64,000 nt of DNA from Stromatinia cepivora (GCA_014898415.1 RCTD01000007.1:1736001-1800000), one strand, 5' to 3'; shown: positions 34,104 through 47,100, numbered from the stretch's first letter. A program made the numbers and translations. The notes: a model not told the origin generated them from the letters alone.

Positions 34104-34694
34104 CGCGGCAGAATCCCAACAGCCTTTTTGCTGCGATGGGGAATTGGTTTGGATTTGCAATTGAAATGTTGCTTGGGTAGGGGAGACGCGACGACGCGAC
34201 AGGCGTAAAGTGGATTACATAATCAATGCGGCATCATCACCAATCATACAACTCCAATGTTAACCGAGACGTTCACCAGACTGGCAGACTAGATTTAAGC
34301 TTTCAATGATCGAAAAATTCTTTAAATATTTGAATATAATCCAATATTTCAAATAATTTGAATATTCTAATTATATTTAATATTCAAAAAATCATAAACA
34401 TTTAAATATAATTCATTATTTCAATTGATTTGAATATCCCAAATAAATTCAGAGATCCAAAAGCTTCTCATTGTTGGACGCTACACATGGTTTACCACCA
34501 CCAATTCAAATTCGAACGAGCAGAGCGAACGCGCTGTAAGACAAAACCATCAATTTACAGACTTTTGTATTCACCATGTATGTCTAGCATTACCTAAAAT
34601 ATCCTCCGCGTCTCCAACATCATCGATCAAGCCGCATCTACATCTTTATCTTCCGAGCCCTAGACCTTTTCTCCCGAAGCGCATTGCCATAAAG
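34104..34694. other. A+T-rich intergenic, Msh3 to MFS gene
   Basis: About 590 bases upstream of Msh3 and downstream of the transporter (same orientation). The centre (about 34310-34445) is very A+T-rich and contains a direct duplication, listed separately. No gene is seen. Confidence 0.5.
34333..34439. repeat. A+T-rich direct repeat, two 35-base copies
   Basis: Copies at 34333-34367 and 34405-34439 share most positions (AATATAATnCAnTATTTCAA, then TTTGAATATnC). A+T content is extreme compared with the flanks. It may be a short tandem duplication or a decayed element end. Confidence 0.7.
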
Positions 34695-36384
34695 TTACAA
34701 AGTATACAGGAAATCTGGTCTCTTATCTCCCAAAGCCGTCTTCTCGCTCTCATTGAGACCCTGAACCCACGCATCTCTCTCACCCCTAATTCTCTTGCTA
34801 TTTTCCCTTTTCAATAAGAAACGCATCAAGGTACTTCCACCCAACAAGAAAAGAATCATGAAAGCAATAACAATAGAGTGGCCGTAAACAAACCTGGGTC
34901 TGTCAAAATAGATGTTCGAACTGATAACACCACACAAATTACCCCATCCAATCATCATTCCTAGGACAACACCTCGCTTGTAGGAGCCTTCGATGTTATT
35001 GGAGATCCATGAGATAGTGTTAGCTATGCAAGGATAGATACCAAGAGCTCCGAGGAAAGTTCCGGCATATTTAATACCTGGTTCATCGCTACCTAGGAGC
35101 ATGGAGAAACCGGCGATACCAAGAAAAGACACAAGGATATTACACAGGCCTCGTTGACGTGTACGATCGGCGATAAATCCAATTGCAACTGTCAGGATAG
35201 CGGCAGCCACATATGGTGGAACGGAGAGGAGCTGGGCTCTGGTTGTTGTGTAGCCAAGTTGAGTGATAATGGTAGGGAGAAATAGCGAGAATGCGTACAG
35301 AGGCATACAACATCCCATATAAATGACCATGCTGATCCACATTTTGTAATCCTTGAATGCCTGCCAAATAAACTTTGAGCTGAACTCTTCATGCCCTGCG
35401 GCTCGTTGGTTGGCTTGCAAGCGACGGATGACCCTGTTTCGGTCGACTTCAGAAAGGAAGCTAGCGCTTTCGGGGAAATCATAAACCAGCCAGAACGAAG
35501 CGACTCCGGCCAGAGCAGTAATAATTCCTTCCAGGATAAAAACCCAGGCCCATCCATGAAGCCCACCAATACCGTCCATCTTCACGATGGCCGCGGCGAG
35601 AAGTCCACCAAAACTACCAGATACAGCAGCAGCGGCAAAGAAGATTGCAATTCGAACACCAAATTCGGATCGCTTGTACCAACAGGATAAGTAATAACTG
35701 ATTCCTGGAAACAATCCCGCCTCCGCGGCACCAAGGAACCACCGGGCGGCCATCAGGCCTGACCAATTCTCGACAAAGCCCATGAATGTCATGCACAAGC
35801 CCCAGGCAATTCTATAACACTGTCAGTAACTTGGCCATGCCACCGCGGGATTTGCTATGCAAAGGTTCTAATTGTTGGAGACTCACATAATAATTGGTAC
35901 GAATATTGATGGGCGGAATCTCTTGAGCATCACATTCGTAATAGGTTCAAAGAGTGCATACGAGACGAAGAAGATGGATAGTGCGGCATTATACATCCCA
36001 GTCGACATGTTGTTCAGGTCTTTCTGTAAACCACCAATCTTTGCATTTCCAATGTTCGTACGATCAAGGAAAGCGAGTAGGTAAAGAACACAGAGCTGTC
36101 AAAATTAGACAGAAAATATGGCGGGGAAACAAGGATCGCTTACCCATGGTATTAAAGTCCAATCAAGCTTTCGCAGCAGCTTGCGCTCCTGCACAAATCA
36201 TCAGTATATCATTAGAGTTTCATGAGGATGCTCATCGACCTACAATATCAGCCTTTTCCGCGTCGCTCAAATTCGCATCTGGGTCTGGAGGTAAATCGAG
36301 AGACGGAGCATGTTCATGAAGCCCTACGGCTTCCTTCTCATCGTCAACATTACTGGAGGTCCTGGGCAGATTATTTGAAGACAT
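34695..36384 (-). CDS. MFS transporter, anion:cation symporter (Dal5/Tna1-like) family
   Basis: Four exons: 36384-36244, 36188-36144, 36095-35887 and 35811-34695, giving 503 residues with about 12 membrane spans. Family marks are LRKLDWTLIPWLCVLYLLAFLDRTNIGNAK in the first span region, GAAEAGLFPGISYYLSCWYKR after span 4 and DFPESASFL before the middle loop. The group imports organic anions such as allantoate, nicotinate, biotin precursors and other carboxylates with protons across the plasma membrane. The substrate is not predictable here. The short N-terminal cytosolic part holds several acidic residues and ends DAEKADIERK. A 1.76-kb spacer with a MITE separates it from the monooxygenase gene, which is transcribed the other way. 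Confidence 0.9.
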
Positions 36385-38145
36385 GATTCGCAAGGTCGGA
36401 ACAGTGTTATGTGTGGTGTCAATTGAGGTAAAGACAACAGCAGAGCGGGTTAGAGGACTATATAGTAGCATCACTAGATTGTATAGCTAACAGTGGCTAG
36501 TAAGTTCTGAGCCTAATGTCAGTTGAAATGCGCTATGACACTTCATATCAACTATCTAAGAGCTTCAAGACCTGCCAAACCCCATACCCCACAGAACCCG
36601 GGGCAACGGAACCAATAGAAGGGTTGGCCCAAACATTATATCCAACTCGTGACGCAAAGCTCCAGTCACTTGTTGATAACCTTTCGCAACGTACATATTC
36701 TCCCACAATTCATATTATTAACAAAGAATGTTGTTGAATACCGGTCAATACAGTCAACACAGACAATCACAACTGTGGCTCGTTTCAAACAACCCCGATA
36801 GATACTTTATCACTCGATATTGGCATTCCCTTCGCTCAAGATGTGGGATCTCGATTTCAACCATCCCCATACTATAGGAAGACTTGTTGATGGTTACTAC
36901 CATACTTCGCAGGCCAAGGCTCTTCCAAGATAGCCATCTCCAAAGCTACTATTAGCTAAATTAGCCTCAGGACTAAGTCAAAACAGGCTTCCGCTGTCTT
37001 GGATATAATGGTAAATGACGGTCTCCAACTAATATTCCCTCCTCTAAGCCCCCTGTAACCCCAAAGTATCGCACCCCACACCCCATCTTTCGGAGGAAGC
37101 AGGCATTTTGATTAGCCTTCCGTAGAAGATATCTGAGACATTGTGACAGAATGACTGACTCGAATCGATCAACACCATCGATTATTTGAAGTTCTAGGCT
37201 GCGCAACGGGTACCCGCGCGGCGGATAATGGCTCTGGTGGATAATCCACTGACGGGGCGGATAATTGAAGAATCTAAATGGGTACCCGTGGATTATCCAC
37301 GGATATCCACCAACCCGTGGATAATCCATCTACCCGCGCGGGTTGATGGGTCATCCGCAAATAATCTGCAGATAATCTGTAGGTTGATGGATAATCCATT
37401 AATAATCTATCTATGGATATCCATTTAGATTTATGATTTTTATATTAATTTTTATACTTGAAATATTTTCATAAATTATATAAAATTACACAAATTATAT
37501 CTATTTATGGATTGGTAGATAACCTGCAGATAATCCACAGATAGCCCATACGGAGTAAGTTGCGGGTTATTTCTGCGCAGCCTATTATTAATTTATTTCA
37601 AAGTACGGTACGTATACATAACCTTACCATTTGTGGAGAATTGAAGGTTGTAAGTGTTGGGAAGCTAAAGACAGTGACAGACAGCCTACGTTTTAGCTTA
37701 CCCCTCTCGATGGGCAAGCCCGGATGAAGGGGGCAAGAGGTACCGACCCCCCCGGTATAAACAAGCGCATTAGCTCAATATCCTGTTGAGCTATATGAGA
37801 TCTACAATATACTTTTTCCCCGTAGTCAGGTTCCAAAGCTAGACCATCTTAGGGATAGTTCGAGCCCGATCCTACCCCACATTATGTGACCGTGCACGAA
37901 ATCGCAAAAACGTGATCTCTATGCATGTCAGAGTTTATGTTGGTATCAAATGTGCAGTGACAAGTACTAACAGTTGTGGTTACAAGGAGAGTAATATGAT
38001 GCATGAGAATACACATACGTTATCGAGAACATTACCAAGCCGGTAACACATTCCTCGGTTGACTCATCCCTGAATAGTGAGATACCGAGTTTGACAAGCT
38101 AGAGTTTCCCAACTTTTTATGCGTGCAAGCTGTACACTTTTTAAG
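36385..38145. other. Divergent intergenic region carrying a MITE
   Basis: 1.76 kb between the transporter (reverse) and the monooxygenase (forward). It contains the hAT-like MITE (37195-37584) and a small inverted repeat AGCTCAA...TTGAGCT at 37772-37792. A 73-codon frame at 36516-36737 has no recognisable content. Promoters of both flanking genes should lie here. Confidence 0.5.
37195..37584. mobile_element. Non-autonomous hAT-like element (MITE)
   Basis: A 390-base element with perfect 11-base inverted ends, TAGGCTGCGCA at 37195-37205 and TGCGCAGCCTA at 37574-37584. Just inside lie GGGTACCCGCGCGG and other GGGTACCC/CCCGCGCGGG motifs, and many copies of GGATAATCC. Subterminal GGGTACCC-type motifs are known from fungal hAT elements, so that superfamily is favoured. 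The inner part is A+T-rich and has no transposase. An 8-base target duplication, expected for hAT, is not evident in the flanks, perhaps through decay. Confidence 0.65.
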
Positions 38146-40511
38146 ATGGCAACTCGAACGAAAACTGTGTGTGTGATTGGTGAGTTGGACTCATCTCTTT
38201 TGAGACTAACATATCTAACCACCAATGATTAGGCGCAGGCCCGTCGGGACTCGTAGCAGCCAAAACACTCACTCACGATCATCCGAAAGGCACTTTTGAC
38301 GTAACTATTTTTGAGCAGTCGCATAGAATAGGTGGACTATGGCCTATCTCCCGTGATGATGATGGTCTAGTGAATCCAGATATGTGTACGAACCAAAGCC
38401 GTCATACCGTCAGTTTTAGTGATTTGGCATGGCCTGCTTCATCCCTCGCTTGCCCAAAAGCATGGCAGGTTGGGAAATATCTCGAAGACTATGTCAAAAT
38501 GTACCCTGGATATTCGATTAAGACTAGTGTAAAAGTTTGCAAGGTCGAGCCACCATCTGGTTGGCAAACTAATCCAGCCACGACGGGAAAATGGAATGTG
38601 CATGTTCAACATTACGAATTCACCGAATCTACCGAATCTACCGAATCACCACAAGTTTACGAATTTGACCATGTTATAGTAGCTACCGGGTTTTTCGGAA
38701 AACCTAAAATACCTGAGATTCTTACAGAATTTCCGGCTCCAGTTTGGCATAGCTCAAAGCTACGTGATGTCAACAGTTTGTTGGCCGACAATGGAAAACT
38801 CTCTTCACCCAAAGGCAAGAATATTGTGGTTGTTGGGGGTCAAATGTCGGGTATCGAAACCGCAGCAGCAGTTGCTTTGCAGGTATCCTCCTCCGTGAAT
38901 TCATCGGAACGTCCGATTCCAAATGCAAACAACTACGAGGTGTACAACGTGGTTCAGCAACCATTTTGGGTGATGACTCTCACATTACCAAATAATCCAT
39001 TGATTGATAGTGCATCTCCCGAGGCAGAAAAGGTACTTGATACCTATTTACTGACTAGAGATTCATGCTAACACCTCTAACAGATACTAAACCCAGCACC
39101 AACATTCTTACCCCTCGATCTGGTCACCTACAATATTGGATGGAAGCCTCCCGGACCCCTAAAAAACTCGTCCGGCCACATATCGCTAGAAGTAGCCAAA
39201 ATGACGAACGATTTTATGAAAAACTATCTTGGAACTGATCAAAGTGGAATCGGTACAGATCATCTAGCAATAACAGGAGATGTTCGCTCTGAACCACCAA
39301 GACTTACAGCTAGCGAAAACTATGTCGAGTTTGTCCGATCTGGAGACATCAAAACGATCCGAGGAAAAGTAACGAGTGCAGACGTCAACCAACCAAATGC
39401 CATCATTATCGAGGATAATGGAGCGCAACAAATCATTGACGATGTTGCCGCAGTAATCTTGGCAACTGGTTTCGACGCGTCACCATCTCTCAACTTTCTA
39501 CCGAAGGAAATCCTCGAGCATCTCTCATTCGACGAATCAAGCAGTGAATTCCCATTAGCTCTAAATGTACATTCTACAGTCAACGCAAAGATCCGGTCTC
39601 TCGGCTTCGTCGGTTTCTACCGAAGTCCCTATTGGGGCGTAATGGAAATGCAAGCTCGATTCCTCGGCAAACTCTGGTCCAGCGACGCACAAGCGCAAAA
39701 AACCCTAGAAACAGACGATACCCTCGACCAGCTTCTTCAACTGCGCACCGATACCCGCACCGCCCAGTTTCCAATGGGTGATTATGCGTACTTAATGGAA
39801 TCATTCGCTACAGCCGTAGGAATCCAACGACACGAACCCACTAACGATCCAGAAGCACGCACGGGGATTGTCCTTCCATCCCGCTATCTCTATTCCCACG
39901 CAAGCGATGCCCAAAAAGAACAAGCCGCGCTCGCCCTCTCTATCATCAACTCCACATTCGATTCATCATCCCGCGGCGCATTCGTCTCCAAAGCCATATT
40001 TCGTTCCCTCCAAGGAACATGGAATCTCTCGCGCTCCCTTAAAAGCTCTCTCTCCACATTCCCCTCTGGCACTTTCACCGGAACCGCGAAATTCCTCCCT
40101 CGTTTCCCTGCCGCTCCTTCCTTCGATTCCGAATACTTGTATATCGAAGAAGGGGATTTCGTGACGGATACAGGGATGACGTTTAGAGCTAGTAGGAGAT
40201 ATGTGTATCGATATCGAGAGGATACTGATACTCTTAGTGTGTGGTTTGTGAAAACTGATGATAATCTGGGAGTAGATTATTTGTTTCATGAGATGGAGAT
40301 TCTGGTTCCTGGGGCTGGAAAGGAAGTAGAAGGGCAGGGAAAGAAGAGGATGGGATGGAGGGCTAAGTCAAGCCATCTTTGTATTGCTGACACCTATGAT
40401 GTGGAATATGAGTTTAGATTCAAGGGGGTGAATGTGGAAGAGTGGAAACAGGAATATAGTGTCAAGGGACCGAATAAGGATTATAGAATTAAGAACGATT
40501 ATAGACGGTAG
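38146..40511 (+). CDS. FAD-dependent monooxygenase (FMO type) fused to a DUF6314 domain
   Basis: Three exons: 38146-38179, 38233-39032 and 39084-40511, giving 753 residues. The FAD site is VCVIGAGPSGLVAAKTL, split by the first intron. The second dinucleotide (NADPH) site is IVVVGGQMSGIETAAAVAL, and a late FAD-type stretch is AAVILATGFDASPS. This is the flavin monooxygenase class, which oxygenates N, S or C atoms of small molecules. From about residue 575 a separate domain begins (FRSLQGTWNLSRSLKSS, then GTFTGTAKFLP and YIEEGDF, ending in DYRIKNDYRR). It matches what I know as DUF6314, a lipocalin-like beta domain of unknown function. A short TES repeat lies near residue 150. Substrate is unknown. 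Confidence 0.87.
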
Positions 40512-40832
40512 GATAGATGGTTGTAGGAATTCCATGGGCAATTAAAATTCAAAGAACTCGTACGATCACATCCGCGAGATTGCTGGATATAGCGCGTGCA
40601 AAATATGTGTATCCATCGCCACCAATCTCCAGCTTTTTCCTGATTTCACCTCCATCACCGTTTAGCCCAGGTTTGGCTGGTGTCATCTCCTGGAGACCTC
40701 AAACCCATCATGTCCCAGGACAGAATTGTAATCTTGAGGTGAAAGTATCTCAATATCAACAGCTATCTATACCTACTCAAATTATAACCACAAAACCATC
40801 ATAAACCATCATCCAATCACAAGACAAAAGAC

Positions 40833-40893
40833 CCCAACTCCCAACTCCCAACTCCCAACTCCCAACTCCCAACTCCCAACTCCCAACTCCCAA
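40833..40893 (+). repeat. Heptamer tandem repeat (CCCAACT)n
   Basis: About eight and a half perfect copies of CCCAACT about 320 bases past the monooxygenase stop. The plus strand is purely C, A and T. It is a minisatellite with no obvious function. Confidence 0.95.
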
Positions 40894-41231
40894 TCTCCAC
40901 AACTTCACACCTTCACCCCTCAATCTCATTATATATCCATCATATTCATTCTGTCCATATCATGAAATTATCAAAACTAAACTCACCACTGCACCACTAG
41001 CAAGTTCCCGAGAATATAAATATACAATTAAAGCAACTCATGACCTCATAATCTACAATCTGATCTTAGAACGCTAGCGCTAAATGGTATACATATGTAG
41101 GTACCTAATAATAAATTATATAAAGTTCTTTTGTTATTATGATTCACTATTTCTACAGATACATACAGTATACGAGTAATACCCCTCCCACAGAGCCATA
41201 TCAAACCTGTTTTCAATTTCCGGCATTAATG

Positions 41232-41257
41232 AATATATATATATATATATATATATA
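41232..41257. repeat. Dinucleotide microsatellite (AT)13
   Basis: Uninterrupted AT/TA run of about 26 bases in non-coding sequence downstream of two convergent genes. Confidence 0.95.
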
Positions 41258-41671
41258 CCTAGTAAGAAATAAGCAGAGGAAGTGAATTTATATATTAGAT
41301 ATACATCTACACTTCAGATGTAAGACTACCAGACAAAAGATCTAAACTAAAGCACATATAAATTTCATCACGAACTCACAATTCATCACCAAGTATCCCA
41401 AATGAAAGAAGTCAATAAGAAATCATGAAAATTCAAATAGCAACTACCAAAGCGTGTACTAAAAGAAACCCCATCATTTCCGAAAAAATGTAATATGTGT
41501 GCTGTGCTGTGCTACATATGTCAAGATTTCCCAACCCAAAGTCAAAAGTCCCACGCCAGAAACCCCAAACCAAGAAATCCAAACCCACCTATTCCTTAAA
41601 CCCAAACTCGATGAGCCCAACGCTATGCTAGAACCTCATGAAATTTCTTCTGCTAAATAATCTGCATACCA

Positions 41672-42280
41672 TTAACCGTTGCTAGGAAGAGTATCGCAAT
41701 TCAATTTTCCACCAGCTGCTGCGACTCCTTGATCTGACACGCATGTTAGAAAAATGTTGGTGCCACGAAGAGGAAACATACCGAGATCAACGCAGATTCC
41801 GTTGTCAACTGTTTTGCCGTTTGATTTACCGCAGCCGCAGCATAGATTTGGCATTTCGAGTGTACAGCCGCAGGAGTTTTGGAACATGCCACTGCACATA
41901 TGTTAGAACAAGCCAAGAAAATTTGAGAGGTTGTATACTTCTTCTGCCACTATTTCATTCATGTTAGTATAGGAAATTCAAATTCAGGGGAAGAAGGGGC
42001 TCACGAGGAGATGAGCATCATTGTTTGTGAGGCATGTATTCAAATTCAAGGTGGAATTTGTCATTTGGGCGGACGAACCGGGACAAAGACCAGAGAGATT
42101 GGGTATAACGGTAATTTTGAATTCAGGAGCAGGACCGAGTTCGATTGTGTCGTGAAATTGGAAGGTAGATCCATCGCACCGACTTTGGCTTAAGAAGCCT
42201 CCTGCGGTGCTTGCTGGAGCCGCATGGGCGATGGAGAGTAGGATGGAAATGAGGAGTACGGAACTGAATAATTTCGACAT
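41672..42280 (-). CDS. Secreted cyanovirin-N homology (CVNH) protein
   Basis: Four exons on the reverse strand: 42280-42005, 41949-41939, 41891-41782 and 41733-41672, giving 152 residues. Residues 1-20 (MSKLFSSVLLISILLSIAHA) are a signal peptide. The mature part fits the CVNH tandem plan: STLNLNTCLTNNDAHLLWQK, then NGMFQNSCGCTLE, CCGCGKSNG, and VDLDQGVAAAGGKLNCDTL. The second exon is only 11 bases (TGGCAGAAGAA); without it the WQ-NG core of the repeat is lost, which argues that it is real. CVNH proteins are small lectin-like folds, and many fungal ones bind sugars or are secreted with unknown roles. The gene stands alone with non-coding sequence on both sides. Two CC/CGC clusters are richer in Cys than classic CVNH. 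Confidence 0.8.
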
Positions 42281-44163
42281 ATTTGATATCGAATTGTTGT
42301 ATCTTGGAAGTTTAAAGTGGAGGAACGAGATCGAACTTGGGCAGGTGGTGTAAATTTAAGCTTGCCCTACGGGGTACGTAAAACCGGGGAGAGTTGACTC
42401 AGCGGAAGCAGCGAGCACAGTGAATATATTGAATCACTTAAAGCATAATTAATAAAGATGCCACATGGGCTGAATTCACCAACAAGAAATCCGAAGGTTG
42501 GCGTCGTCTGACACCCTTGCAAAAATTAGCTGATATAAGAAGTATTCCAATCGGACACATTCCTTTCACAGCCTCAGACGGGATAACGGAGAATGTTCTG
42601 ACTTGCCAATGACGAATAGTTACGAATGCAAACAAAAATTACGGGAACGAAATCAGCAGTTGAGTTTGAGGTTTATCAAGATGCAAAGGATGCATAAGAT
42701 GCATATGGTAGGTGTGATGCGGACTGCTACCTACAGGAGGTAAAAGCGTCGGGCATAATTACTAATGCTTATGAACCACGGCCTTCATGTATCAAGTACT
42801 TTAGATAACGATTATGTCGTGGTACAGGACCTGCCATATAAAATCATTGATCCGGCCAATTTTCTGCAAATATCCGAAAAATGAAGTGGCAAAGACTCGT
42901 CGTGACTCGTGTATTGATCTTACATGTTTCCCGGATGGAAAGACTACTTCCCAATTCAACGGTAACAATAAGATATCAAAACTTTGATATCATATCAATC
43001 ATAAATTTCATATGTTTGAAATGAAAAAGGAATTCCCGTGGTTAAAAATCATTTCAAAAATCAAAAATGATACGTTGGTAATTTAGCCTGTTACACGAGC
43101 CCTAGTATACCAAGACTGACTTGAACTAAATTGGAAGCTGGAGAACCTTGCATGATCATCAAGATATGTTTGCACAGCATACAGACACAGCATATGCTCG
43201 TCGATCGTATTTGCACATACAATTAGGTTCTAGATCCTCCTCGGCATATATCTACGGACGCATGCACTTCCCCTATTATTTCCACCTTGTATGTTCGAAC
43301 GGAGATCAGGCCCGAAGAAGTAACCCGTGATGCGGAGATAGAAACGGTTGGTGGAAACGATAGATTAAAATGTGATCTTGCGACTTCTTGCATCCGAAGG
43401 AATACATTGCAGATTTAATAACATGAGACTATGAGGAGCTTGGCGCGGTGAAACTTGATGGCCATGTTGCTGGGGACGGTTGAGGTTTCGGTAGATCTGT
43501 TGTTGAATGAAGGGTGATCTTTGAAGACGTCATTGATGGCGCGAGTTGTATGAAAATGAGTTTTGTACCATGAATGTAGTAGACAACCCCATTGATGCTG
43601 TAAGGAAGATAGCTTCCAGGAAAAGTCCATTCCTATGCGGACATTATGTGCAGAGGCAGGCAAACTGACGTACAAAAAGATGAAACTTTAGAGTGTATAT
43701 AAAATACTGCTTCTCAATATTCCATGTTTTATCATCGATACCATGAGATATGTTTCGTTTTGTGTAGCGTCGAAGAGACGTTTGAGGAGAAGAGCAGGAT
43801 GTTCAATTTCAGCCCAAAGATTGAGTAGTATACGTTTTTTTTTTCGTTTGGATAGTTATCAAAAGTGGTATCCCAATAAGTTGATGACCAAAACAAAGAA
43901 GAGGTAGCAAAGCAATGCTTCAATTGAGTTTATTTTCGATGCAAGGATCTGGTGGATGGTTCTAACTCCACACTAATGCGTTGCATTCTAGGAAGTCGCA
44001 TGTATCCTGCCTTCTCCTTTCTGAAGAAAACCGAACAAGAGGAAGAGATGCCATTGCAAATTGTACATGTGATGTCATTATGCTCAAGTAGCTGGTATGT
44101 TCAATTAGTCTAAGGATATATCCAGATATGCCCATGTACATGAAACACGCCCTGTTTGCCACC
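42281..44163. other. Gene-poor 1.9-kb region
   Basis: Between the CVNH gene promoter and the 3' end of Prp16 (both genes on the reverse strand). No gene, RNA or repeat is supported. The reverse-strand frame at 43415-43675 has a natural start codon pattern but no recognised content or partner exons. Confidence 0.4.
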
Positions 44164-47100
44164 TTAGAATCCCCTCCCCGGTCTTCTCGCCGCAGGTCTT
44201 CTCACTGCACCCTTTGCAGCGACTTTTTTAACTACCGGCCCGCTTCCATCGGTGATGGCCATCGGTTTCCTCGCCAGTTTATTGTTCTCCGCCTCTATTC
44301 GCTTTTCTTCTCTCAATTTATCCTCAGCCATCTTGGCCTCGATCTCCATCTTTCTATTGAATTCCACTTCGGTAACCCTTTTCTCCCTCGCACTATATCC
44401 CTTCTCTTTCACACTAAAGAATACACCTCCTAATTCCGCCAGCCAATGTGGATCTACAGATGTAACAGTCGACATGTATTCTTTTGATGTGAGAATCAAC
44501 TCGTGATAAACGACATAATCAGGTAGATATCCAAGTCCATAAAGGGCCGATGTAGGATGCAACTGTACTGTGACTGAAGTGCGTAAATTAACATATTCGC
44601 CTATTCCCTTGACTTTTGCCGCTTGGTGGTAGTAACCTGAACATATGCATTTGCGTATAACGTCCCAGTCAGTGCCGCAAGAGACCATGTTCATGCGTTG
44701 CATTTTCATGATATCTAACAACTGTTCCCTGATCTCCTTTGCTCGACGAAGGGATTTTGGATGGAGGAAATGACGTGTGCACCAAGCATCCGAATACCCA
44801 TTGGATTTCCATTGCGAATAGACATGGAGGTAAGTCAGATGATCTGATTCGGGGACAAAGAACTTTTCGCGTGCGGCGTCTGATTCATCCTGACGTTCTT
44901 TTGGACGATAAAAGACGCTGGGGACTGAGAGCATAGAAACTATGGTGAGCATTTCTTCGCTGCAGCCGTATTCTTCAGACGTGATTAGTAATTTGGCTAG
45001 GGAAGGGTCCATGGGGAAGGCCGTCATTTTCCTTCCTATTTCCGTCAATTCCCCAATGTTGTCAAGTGCCCCGAGCGCCCAAAGGTCGAATAGCGACGTT
45101 GTGATAGTGTCTTGAGGAGGAGGGTCCATGAAATCAAAATCAAGTAAGTCTTTCACTCCCAATGACTTCAACAATAGAACAGTATTGCTGAGATTTGTAC
45201 GTTGGATCTCGGGAATGGTTTGAATATAAAGTTCATCCTTGAAGGCAGCTTCAGTAAAGAGATGAAAAGCTTTTCCTGGCCCTGTACGACCAGCACGACC
45301 AGCACGTTGAGATGCATTTGCCTGTGAAATCGGCGTGATTTGCAAAGTATCCATTCCCATACGCGGGTTGTACACCTTTAACTTCGAATATCCAGCATCC
45401 ACAACATACATAATACCATCGACAGTCAAACTGGTTTCAGCGATGTTTGTCGCTACGATGACCTTTCTAACACCAGGTGCTGCCCTGTCGAAGATTTTGG
45501 CTTGCAAATCTGCAGGCATTTGACTGTAAATAGGTAGAATGCTAAGCTTTGGTGGATCGTTGAGAGCATTGAGACGCTCCTGAATAAGCTCACAAGTACA
45601 TTCAATATCTTCTTGACCTGTCATAAACACTAATATATCACCTGCACCCTGTGATACATGAATAGCCAATACTTGCTGAACTGCCTGATCCACATAGTCT
45701 TCCACGGGTGAGCGGTGATACATGATATCAACTGGAAAAGTACGTCCGGGAATAAAAAATTCCGGGGCTCCACCATAGAAATCTGAAAATCTTTTAGAGT
45801 TCATCGTTGCAGATGTCACTATCAGCTTAAGATCTCTACGACGTGCAAGAACCTTTTTGAATAAGCCCATAAGGACATCTGTATTGAGCGCCCGCTCGTG
45901 TGCTTCATCCATGATGACGCAGGAATAACGATCCAGATCTGGCTCGTTTAATGATTCTCTTAGTAAGACACCATCTGTCATATACTTTATCACTGTTTCC
46001 TTGCTCGTACAATCCTCAAATCGAATAGCATAACCGACAGTACCCCCTAATTTGCACTCCATCTCCTCACTGACACGCTTCGCTACAGACATAGCCGCCA
46101 CTCTTCGGGGTTGCGTGCATCCTATCAGACCCGTATTTCCATAACCTTCTTCGTAGAGAAACTGAGTGAGTTGGGTAGTTTTACCGGATCCAGTCTCACC
46201 AACACAAATTACCACCTGGTTATCCCGAATGACTCTTAGAAGATCCTCTCGCACGGCAAATGCGGGAAGATATTCCCTCTGCTCTCTCAACGACTTGCTC
46301 TGACTGAAGTTGCTAGCACCGTCGTTCTTCTTCATATGTTGTGCAAATTTACTACTTCCTTGGGGTTCTTCCTCGCCCATCATTGGGGCCGCGCTATCGC
46401 CTTCTTCTTCTTTTACCCCCATAAGATTCCCAAGCGCCGTACCGGCCATATTCGTTGCTTCTTGAGCCTGCTTTTGTCTCTCTTTCTGCTGCCGCCTCTC
46501 CTTTACCACTTTACTTCCCTTCCGACTGAATACTGCCATATCGCTCTGAAAATCACGCACCGCAGGCACAGGCTCCAATTGTTTCGAGAAAACCGTTCTT
46601 CCATCTAAAAACGGAGGTTTCAAATCATGTACGAGTAGATGCACTCTAGTAGCCTCCTCGTCATCCTCAAAGTCATCGCCAAAGTCTCTTCGCTGTGCAA
46701 CACCAGAGGTAAGCATTCGATTTGTCTCCCATGCATCAACATCTTTTTGTTTTTGATGAGCGCGGGCGCTCTGGCGCTTTCCCGTTTTCTTTTCGACCAA
46801 AGCTGCTTCTCGTTGCTGTTCTGCCCAAGAATTGTCATAGGAGCCGAATGGGTTATGCGAATCATCTCCAAAGGTGTGTCCCATCTCATCACCCGCATAC
46901 CAATCTCTATCTAGAGCTTTCGAATCTTCCTCGTCGACAAATGGCTCTGGACCATCAAATTCATTCTGCTTAGGGACCGACCGGGCCGAAGGAGTGTATC
47001 GTGGCATCGCAGAGCCATTGCTTGACCGGCTTTGAAATTTCGAGGGAGGTCTGCTACTGCCGCGAGAAGTAGAAGGTCGAGCTGGTACTGTGAATCGATC

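Larger units (their letters stand above)
40512..41671. other. Intergenic with simple repeats
   Basis: 1.16 kb between convergent genes. It holds a heptamer minisatellite (40833-40893), an AT dinucleotide tract (41232-41257) and low-complexity A/C-rich sequence. A 95-codon frame at 40517-40804 just after the monooxygenase stop has no recognisable content. Confidence 0.45.

Noticed and set aside
40517..40804. Small gene directly after the monooxygenase
   Set aside because: No domain, no splice logic, and it lies in the expected 3' flank of the previous gene.
40833..40893. CRISPR-like array or telomere repeat
   Set aside because: Units are seven bases with no spacers, and CCCAACT is not the fungal telomere unit CCCTAA. 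It is a simple minisatellite.
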